A DNA stretch of 64,000 nt from a sulfur-oxidizing endosymbiont of Gigantopelta aegis. Its GTDB lineage: Bacteria > Pseudomonadota > Gammaproteobacteria > GRL18. This document shows, one piece after another, positions 59,707-64,000 of the stretch. A program made the translations under genes and the position numbers. The stretch covers positions 138,491 through 202,490 of the forward strand of contig NZ_JAEHGE010000003.1 of assembly GCF_016097415.1 (NCBI RefSeq). Direction: 5' to 3'. Under the pieces are notes generated by a model. The model saw only the letters and a list, made by a program, of their open reading frames with translations, had not been told where the DNA came from and did not search any database. The stretch's first letter is position 1; each line of letters starts with the position of its first letter.

Positions 59707-60768
59707 TTATTTCTTGTCTGAGTCTGAGTCTAAGCCTGATTGCTGTGTTGCCTTGGCCTTAGCGACAAAATTGGATGCAACTTGTGCATCTGCTGCTACG
59801 CCTTTATCTTCAGCCGTATTTTGAAAAGAATGGCTTTGGGAGAAATGCTGATGATCTTCAGGTAAACGAAAGCCTAGTCTTAATAGCTCTTTAATGTCCG
59901 TCAAATCATTGGACATACCCGCAACTCGTTCATCGTATTTAGATGTGATTTCATTCACTTTTGAACCCATTTCCAAATATTGCTGCTGTGATAATTGCAT
60001 ATTGGCTGCGGTATGACGCAAAGATTTGATCAACTCTGCCAGTTGATGAATCATATTTTCACTTTGATGAGAGAAACGTGGCACTAGGTGCAAGGTCGTC
60101 ACCTGTTCAATCGCACTGAATAAATTAGTTTGAATATCGGTCAGTTTTAAATAAAAATAACCAAACAACATATAACAAATAATGGCCGTCGTCGTGGTAG
60201 AAAGTGCTGTAGACATGCCATGAATAACTTGCCCCATGCTGGCAATACCATTGCTTTCCATTAAGCTCGAAGCCCCCAAAAGGGCAATAGATAAGGAAAT
60301 AATAGTACCGAATACGCCAGTGAGAATAAGAATGTTTGACACAAACTTGGGCAGACTCAAACGCGTACTTTCCGATGCCACCATGGTGGCCGCGAGGGCA
60401 TTTTGATTGACCGGTGCATGCTGACGATAAATCTCCTGCATGGTCACATAGCGATGATAAATCAGGCTATTTTTATTAATGGTATCGGTCGGATTAAAAT
60501 TATCCCGATGCACATTAATAATAAATTTGCCGACCGCCCGTTCTTCTTTCCAATAGAACAAGAGCGACAATACTAACTTGGCCATGCCGAGAGAAAACAG
60601 CCCTACAATTGACCCATTAATAATGTAGCCGGTATCGGTTAACTGATTTTTTAAGTACACATTTTGAATATATTCAAAATTATAAAAGATCATTATGACA
60701 ACCAGAATACTGACGATTATCAGGCGTATCAGGACATTAAAACTATAATTTGATTTAAACTGTATCAT
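59707..60768 (-). CDS. MotA/TolQ/ExbB-family proton channel protein
   Basis: 353 aa. Four likely membrane helices at about residues 12-30, 47-68, 142-166 and 185-208. The last two carry the channel signature, LILTGVFGTIISLSIALLG and GMSTALSTTTTAIICYMLFG, found in MotA, TolQ and ExbB. The cytosolic loop between helices 2 and 3 is short relative to MotA; the C-terminal 140 residues are helical and polar, ending in a Lys/Ala/Gln-rich tail. It lies between an MlaC-like gene and the MotB-like gene on the same strand. No flagellar, tol or ton genes are near, so this is not the housekeeping complex. Confidence 0.85.
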   Translation of the reverse strand: MIQFKSNYSFNVLIRLIIVSILVVIMIFYNFEYIQNVYLKNQLTDTGYIINGSIVGLFSLGMAKLVLSLLFYWKEERAVGKFIINVHRDNFNPTDTINKNSLIYHRYVTMQEIYRQHAPVNQNALAATMVASESTRLSLPKFVSNILILTGVFGTIISLSIALLGASSLMESNGIASMGQVIHGMSTALSTTTTAIICYMLFGYFYLKLTDIQTNLFSAIEQVTTLHLVPRFSHQSENMIHQLAELIKSLRHTAANMQLSQQQYLEMGSKVNEITSKYDERVAGMSNDLTDIKELLRLGFRLPEDHQHFSQSHSFQNTAEDKGVAADAQVASNFVAKAKATQQSGLDSDSDKK

Positions 60769-60889
60769 AATCCAATAATAAACTAATATTTAGATGTAAA
60801 AAATTGGGGTTTCCACCTAGATTTGCCCCAAGACAGCGATAAATAACCCTGTCTTGGATGCAAAGTAATGAAACCCTGGGCTCATTAAG

Positions 60890-61651
60890 TTACTTAAACA
60901 CTTGTTGCTGTTGACTTCTTTTGCGAATTTGTTCGTTAAAAAAATTACGATAATAAAACAACGCACTGACTCCATTGGCTTTCACATCAACCACTTTCCA
61001 GCCTCTTGGTGTTTTTAAAAATTTGAAATCAACCTGAACACTGCCGCCATTTTCTCGCATAATTCGAGCAGATGCCAGAGCCTCGTTCTCACTCGTGCGT
61101 TTTGACCTAAAGCCATCAACTACGGGTGGGTAGTTTTGATAATTGCTGAGTTTTTGTACAAAGGTGGTAATAAAGAGTTCACTGAAGGTTTCTGTAAACT
61201 GCATCTGCTGTTCCGGTGACATCAGGCGATAATAACGACCTGCCACCCAACGTGCCATGTATTCAAAATCAAAGTGTGGAGTGATTTCCTGCTTCAAGAA
61301 ATAGGTAATCTGTTCCAGTGAGGCATTTTCCTGAGGACGTGCTAAGAAATTCAATACCTTCTTAATGGAATATTCCAACATTTCAGCCGGTGAGGACGTT
61401 TGTGCTGAAGGCAATAGTACTCTTGATGGACGATAATACTGTGAATAATAATTACCCTGATGACCCTGATACTGATAGTCAGGCTGTCCCTGATAGGCTT
61501 GTTGTTGATACGACTCATTTTTCACAGTATATGAACGAGTATTATTGTCATTATCAATGGTTTTAATCGTCACCGATGCACTAGACACTGTGAAAACGGT
61601 ACTCATCGTAAATAAAGCTGCTCCGAGTAGAGCAATCTTTTTTATATTCAT
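60890..61651 (-). CDS. MlaC/Ttg2D-like phospholipid-binding protein
   Basis: 253 aa. Signal peptide (LGAALFTMSTVFTVSSASV), then a Gln/Tyr-rich stretch, QQQAYQGQPDYQYQGHQGNY, of about 40 residues, then an MlaC domain (about 90-240): EQITYFLKQEITPHFDFEYM, FTETFSELFITTFVQKLSNY, DFKFLKTPRGWKVVDVKANG and GVSALFYYRNFFNEQI. MlaC carries phospholipid between outer and inner membrane. The other mla genes are absent here. ATG 61651 is preferred to 61657 because AAGG lies seven bases before it. The Q/Y region is unusual for the family. Confidence 0.85.
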   Translation of the reverse strand: MNIKKIALLGAALFTMSTVFTVSSASVTIKTIDNDNNTRSYTVKNESYQQQAYQGQPDYQYQGHQGNYYSQYYRPSRVLLPSAQTSSPAEMLEYSIKKVLNFLARPQENASLEQITYFLKQEITPHFDFEYMARWVAGRYYRLMSPEQQMQFTETFSELFITTFVQKLSNYQNYPPVVDGFRSKRTSENEALASARIMRENGGSVQVDFKFLKTPRGWKVVDVKANGVSALFYYRNFFNEQIRKRSQQQQVFK

Positions 61652-61819
61652 GGACATTCCTTTTTCTCACCTTATATTATAGTTTTTAGATGCTTAGATA
61701 ATGATAACATTAGCTCAAATCGAAAGAAATCAATTAAATGGACAAATAATCTGTTTATTTAGCAATTACTTCATCAAATAACTTGCCTAGCGACGCGTTT
61801 TTGCGTAAAATCTCGCCTC

Positions 61820-61852
61820 TTGCTCGAAGTAGCTTTCGAACTACGTGAGCAA
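61820..61852 (+). promoter_or_regulatory. rpmB: Nested hairpin in the rpmB leader
   Basis: TTGCTC (61820) pairs with GAGCAA (to 61852), enclosing GTAG/CTAC around CTTTCGAA. It lies 34 bases before the rpmB ATG, in the 5' leader. Ribosomal protein operons are often controlled by such leaders; L28 or L33 autoregulation is possible but unshown. Confidence 0.55.
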
Positions 61853-61885
61853 AGTATTATTTAAGCGATTGATTGGAGAACAAAA

Positions 61886-62122
61886 ATGTCTAAGGTATGT
61901 CAGGTTACAGGCAAACGTCCTGTTGCGGGAAATCATGTTTCTCATGCCAATAACAAAGTCAAACGTCGTTTTTTACCTAACCTTCATTCCCACCGTTTTT
62001 GGGTTGAAAGTGAAAACCGTTTTATAAAATTACGTGTTACCGCTAGCGGCATGCGTACAATTGACAAACGTGGTATCGATGTGGTTCTAGCCGAGATGCG
62101 TGCTAGAGGCGAAAAAATATAA
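61886..62122 (+). CDS. rpmB: 50S ribosomal protein L28
   Basis: 78 aa, the usual length. [20 protein letters not shown] at residues 4-23, [20 protein letters not shown] and [20 protein letters not shown] are diagnostic. The ATG follows TTGGAGAAC. It forms the classic rpmB-rpmG pair with the next gene; in many relatives radC is directly upstream, here displaced by the MotAB-like/MlaC cassette. Confidence 0.98.
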   Translation: MSKVCQVTGKRPVAGNHVSHANNKVKRRFLPNLHSHRFWVESENRFIKLRVTASGMRTIDKRGIDVVLAEMRARGEKI

Positions 62123-62212
62123 TCATTTCATAATAGTCACTAAAATGATTTACCGAGAATTGTTTTTTTTAAACAAATTTTAAAAGTCAAAAAGTGAGTA
62201 GGAGAAAACAAA

Positions 62213-62368
62213 ATGCGTGATAAAATCAAATTAGTATCTTCAGAAGGTACTGGTCACTATTACACAACAACTAAGAACAAGCGCACCATGGCTGAAAAAC
62301 TGGAACTTAAGAAGTATGATCCCGTTGTTCGTAAGCACGTCATGTATAAAGAAGCTAAAATTAAATAA
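62213..62368 (+). CDS. rpmG: 50S ribosomal protein L33
   Basis: 51 aa, from ATG 62213 to TAA 62366-62368. [40 protein letters not shown] and EAKIK match the cysteine-free (zinc-independent) L33 of gammaproteobacteria. TAGGAGAAAAC lies before the ATG. It follows rpmB by 90 bp and is closed by a strong terminator at 62438-62470. Confidence 0.97.
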   Translation: MRDKIKLVSSEGTGHYYTTTKNKRTMAEKLELKKYDPVVRKHVMYKEAKIK

Positions 62369-62437
62369 TTTTTTAGACTTTTTTAATCGTTCGATCGCTT
62401 AATTGTTGTAGCTTGCTTTTTATAAGCCGGCTTTAAA

Positions 62438-62470
62438 AAGCCTGTCTATTCATTTAGTCAGGCTTTTTTT
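62438..62470 (+). terminator. Terminator after rpmB-rpmG
   Basis: AAGCCTG (62438-62444) pairs with CAGGCTT (62459-62465), followed by TTTTT. It lies just before the convergent end of the YqfO gene at 62472. Confidence 0.92.
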
Positions 62471-62471
62471 G

Positions 62472-62807
62472 TTACTTTTTAGTAAGCTTTAAATCTGCAA
62501 GCGTCATCACCTGGCTGATAAAATAAGCAGGCTGCTCATAGGGGTGCTCTTTTAATAGCCTTTCCAACACCGTATCAATGTTTTCATCCGCACAGACCAT
62601 TTCTACTTTATACTCTGCTATTTGCTCTAACTGATTGATTTCACCAAGACTAGGCTGACTCCCTTTTAACGCACGAAACTGACCATTTCCCAGAACTTCC
62701 CAGCAACATTGGTCATAATTGCCAATTTTACCCGCACCAGACTCAAATAAGGCTTGCTTAACCCGCTCATTATCTGAGTCTGGGATGTAATAAGTGAGAT
62801 AATACAA
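62472..62807 (-). CDS. YqfO/NIF3-like small protein
   Basis: 111 aa. LTYYIPDSDNERVKQALFES, GAGKIGNYDQCCWEVLGNGQ, FRALKGSQPSLGE and EQIAEYKVEMVCADENID match the stand-alone YqfO domain, the insert domain found in NIF3-like proteins, related to the PII/CutA fold. No catalytic residues are known. Convergent with rpmG. Confidence 0.85.
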   Translation of the reverse strand: MYYLTYYIPDSDNERVKQALFESGAGKIGNYDQCCWEVLGNGQFRALKGSQPSLGEINQLEQIAEYKVEMVCADENIDTVLERLLKEHPYEQPAYFISQVMTLADLKLTKK

Positions 62808-63025
62808 TTTATAGGCCCTTTACCATTAACATGCTTCGTAATTATAATTTATCCTCAAAGTACAACGTATGCCTATCCGTATGCTAAATCAAGCTTTTTG
62901 AGCTTAATCACTACCATTGCTATTGTCTTTAATAACAATAAAATCATCAATAATTATTTCTAGTGCCTTGAATTTTACAAATCTGACCAGATTTTAAAAA
63001 TATAACAATTAACAGGAGACAAACA

Positions 63026-63388
63026 ATGAGCATTGAAGTTAATGGTAAAACAATCGCAACAGATGAAGAAGGTTTTCTGCTTAATCCTGATGACTGGAAT
63101 GAAGACACTATGGAAGCTTTAATCAAACAACATGAAGCAGCAGGTCATAAGCCAGTGAATGAAACAGCACGGGGATTAGTCGAATATTTTAGAGAATATT
63201 ATGAAGATAAAATGATGCATCCAAGCATGCATAAATTGATTCTAACGTTAGGTAAAGTCAAAGGAAAACATTTCCGTGATCAGGAAGAATACAAAAAGTT
63301 TTTATATGAACTTTTTCCACACGGTCCTGTCATCATGCTCAGTAAACTGGCGGGATTACCTAAACCAGTAGAAGAGGTAGAAGCTTAA
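63026..63388 (+). CDS. DsrC/TusE-family protein lacking both redox cysteines (RspA-like)
   Basis: 120 aa DsrC/TusE fold: FLLNPDDWNEDTMEALIKQH, YYEDKMMHPSMHKLILTLGK and YKKFLYELFPHGPVIMLSKL. The family end normally carries one (TusE) or two (DsrC) catalytic Cys, but here the tail is AGLPKPVEEVEA and the protein has no cysteine at all. It can therefore carry no sulfur. Cys-less DsrC-like proteins have been proposed as regulators in sulfur-metabolising bacteria. The ATG follows CAGGAGAC. A strong bidirectional terminator follows. Confidence 0.9.
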   Translation: MSIEVNGKTIATDEEGFLLNPDDWNEDTMEALIKQHEAAGHKPVNETARGLVEYFREYYEDKMMHPSMHKLILTLGKVKGKHFRDQEEYKKFLYELFPHGPVIMLSKLAGLPKPVEEVEA

Positions 63389-63400
63389 CGATAAATCACT

Positions 63401-63433
63401 AAAAAGGTGAACATAAAAATGTTCACCTTTTTT
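63401..63433. terminator. Bidirectional terminator
   Basis: AAAAAGGTGAACAT pairs with ATGTTCACCTTTTTT: a 9-bp stem with A runs and T runs on both flanks. It separates the DsrC-like gene from the convergent peroxiredoxin fragment and can stop both. Confidence 0.95.
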
Positions 63434-63448
63434 ATACCGACTCCATTT

Positions 63449-63861
63449 TTATAAGGACTTTTTGCAGAAATACCAGTCAACACATTCATGTCCTTCCTGA
63501 AGGCATTTTTCAGCAGCTTCTGCTGTGGCAGGTGGTGGTACAATGACCTTATCACCGGGTTGCCAGTTTTCAGGTGTTGCCACACCATTTGCATCAGAAG
63601 TTTGAATAGCCTTAACTAGGCGAACGAATTCATCTATAGAACGGCCATTGCTCATGGGATAGTAAACCATGGCTCTGAGTATTCCTTTATCATCAATAAT
63701 AAAAGTAGCGCGTACTGCCGATGTATCCGCTGCACCGGGGTGAATCATGCCATAGCTTTTAGCCACTTTCATGTCCAGATCCGCTATGATAGGAAAAGGA
63801 ATATCAACATCAAATTTTTCCTTAATATTACGGATCCAGGCCAGATGTGAATAATGACTAA
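63449..63861 (-). pseudogene. Peroxiredoxin (AhpC/Prx6 type), C-terminal part cut by IS3
   Basis: About 137 codons remain. FPIIADLDMKVAKSYGMIHP, AVRATFIIDDKGILRAMVYY and the end CLQEGHECVDWYFCKKSL match the last two-thirds of a 210-220-aa peroxiredoxin. The N-terminal part with the peroxidatic Cys is missing: the frame is interrupted at SHYSHLAW by foreign sequence at about 63862. A GTG at 63886 lies in the IS end, so any restart product would lack the active-site Cys. The 5' part of the gene may be beyond the window, on the far side of the IS. Confidence 0.88.
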
Positions 63862-64000
63862 TGTGGCTATACTTAACCGGACACACAACTTAAAATAACT
63901 AAAAGATAAAAAGTGTGACCTAAAATGAATGATCAAACAAAAAACCGAATAAAAGCTATACATCAGAATTTAAAGAATCAGCTGTCAAATTAGCTAATGA
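63862..64000 (+). mobile_element. IS3-type insertion sequence, left end (partial)
   Basis: The sequence from about 63862 begins TGTGGCTATACTTAACCGGA, an IS3-like end. Near the window edge one frame reads KSYTSEFKESAVKLAN, the typical N-terminus of an IS3 OrfA helix-turn-helix protein. The ATG at 63925 is out of frame with it by one base, so either OrfA starts otherwise or it is damaged. The element continues beyond the window. It interrupts the peroxiredoxin gene. Confidence 0.75.

Noticed and set aside
59707-60768. TolQ or flagellar MotA
   Set aside because: No tolR/tolA/tolB, pal or flagellar genes nearby; size and the coiled-coil partner do not fit these systems.

Overview
The window is an AT-rich stretch of a gammaproteobacterial chromosome. 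Several gene orders are classic for that class: coaBC-dut-algC-argB-slmA, radC beside rpmB-rpmG, metK-ahcY-metF, and oxyR divergent from a peroxiredoxin-glutaredoxin hybrid. A tkt-gap-pgk-pyk-fba cluster with a Calvin-type class II aldolase, a cysteine-free DsrC-like protein and scattered B12 genes would suit a chemoautotrophic, sulfur-oxidising or C1-using lineage. That lifestyle is inference; no RuBisCO, sox, dsr or methane genes are in view, and I cannot name the species.

Layout: 0-12.5 kb carries the end of cbiB, an intact IS1595-type element, cobC/cobD, a secreted beta-helix protein, an orphan DUF4157 protein, a membrane VTT/disulfide-oxidoreductase fusion, class I fumarase, an HDOD protein and an MBL hydrolase. 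12.8-17.5 kb holds cobO and the queuosine genes queC, a three-domain queD and queE, then trmJ. At 17.6-19.4 kb a second, frameshifted IS1595 copy splits a membrane-protein gene, followed by a 186-bp foldback element. 19.7-35 kb is a mixed region: bcp, bluB, a PAS-GGDEF-EAL response regulator, Prx-Grx/oxyR, a frameshifted polB, alpha-carbonic anhydrase, a second beta-helix protein, purC, DUF1015 and trmO. 35.8-49.4 kb is core metabolism: purK-purE, the glycolysis/Calvin operon and the SAM cycle. 49.4-58.5 kb has TauE, slmA, argB, algC, dut, coaBC and radC. From 58.6 to 61.7 kb an opposite-strand cassette (a MotB-like coiled-coil protein, a MotA/TolQ-like channel and an MlaC-like protein) sits between radC and rpmB-rpmG, which are normally adjacent. 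The window ends with YqfO, the DsrC-like protein, and a peroxiredoxin gene cut by the start of an IS3-type element.

Mobile and repetitive DNA is prominent: two IS1595 copies with perfect 8-bp target duplications, an IS3 end, GTAG-headed REP/BIME hairpins at five places, a foldback MITE with two solo ends, and short tandem repeats at gene ends. The most unusual systems are the MotAB-like/MlaC cassette, the triplicated QueD whose catalytic residues are divided between domains, the IS-borne translation restart of a disrupted membrane gene, and a PolB that has lost its clamp-binding tail by a one-base shift.
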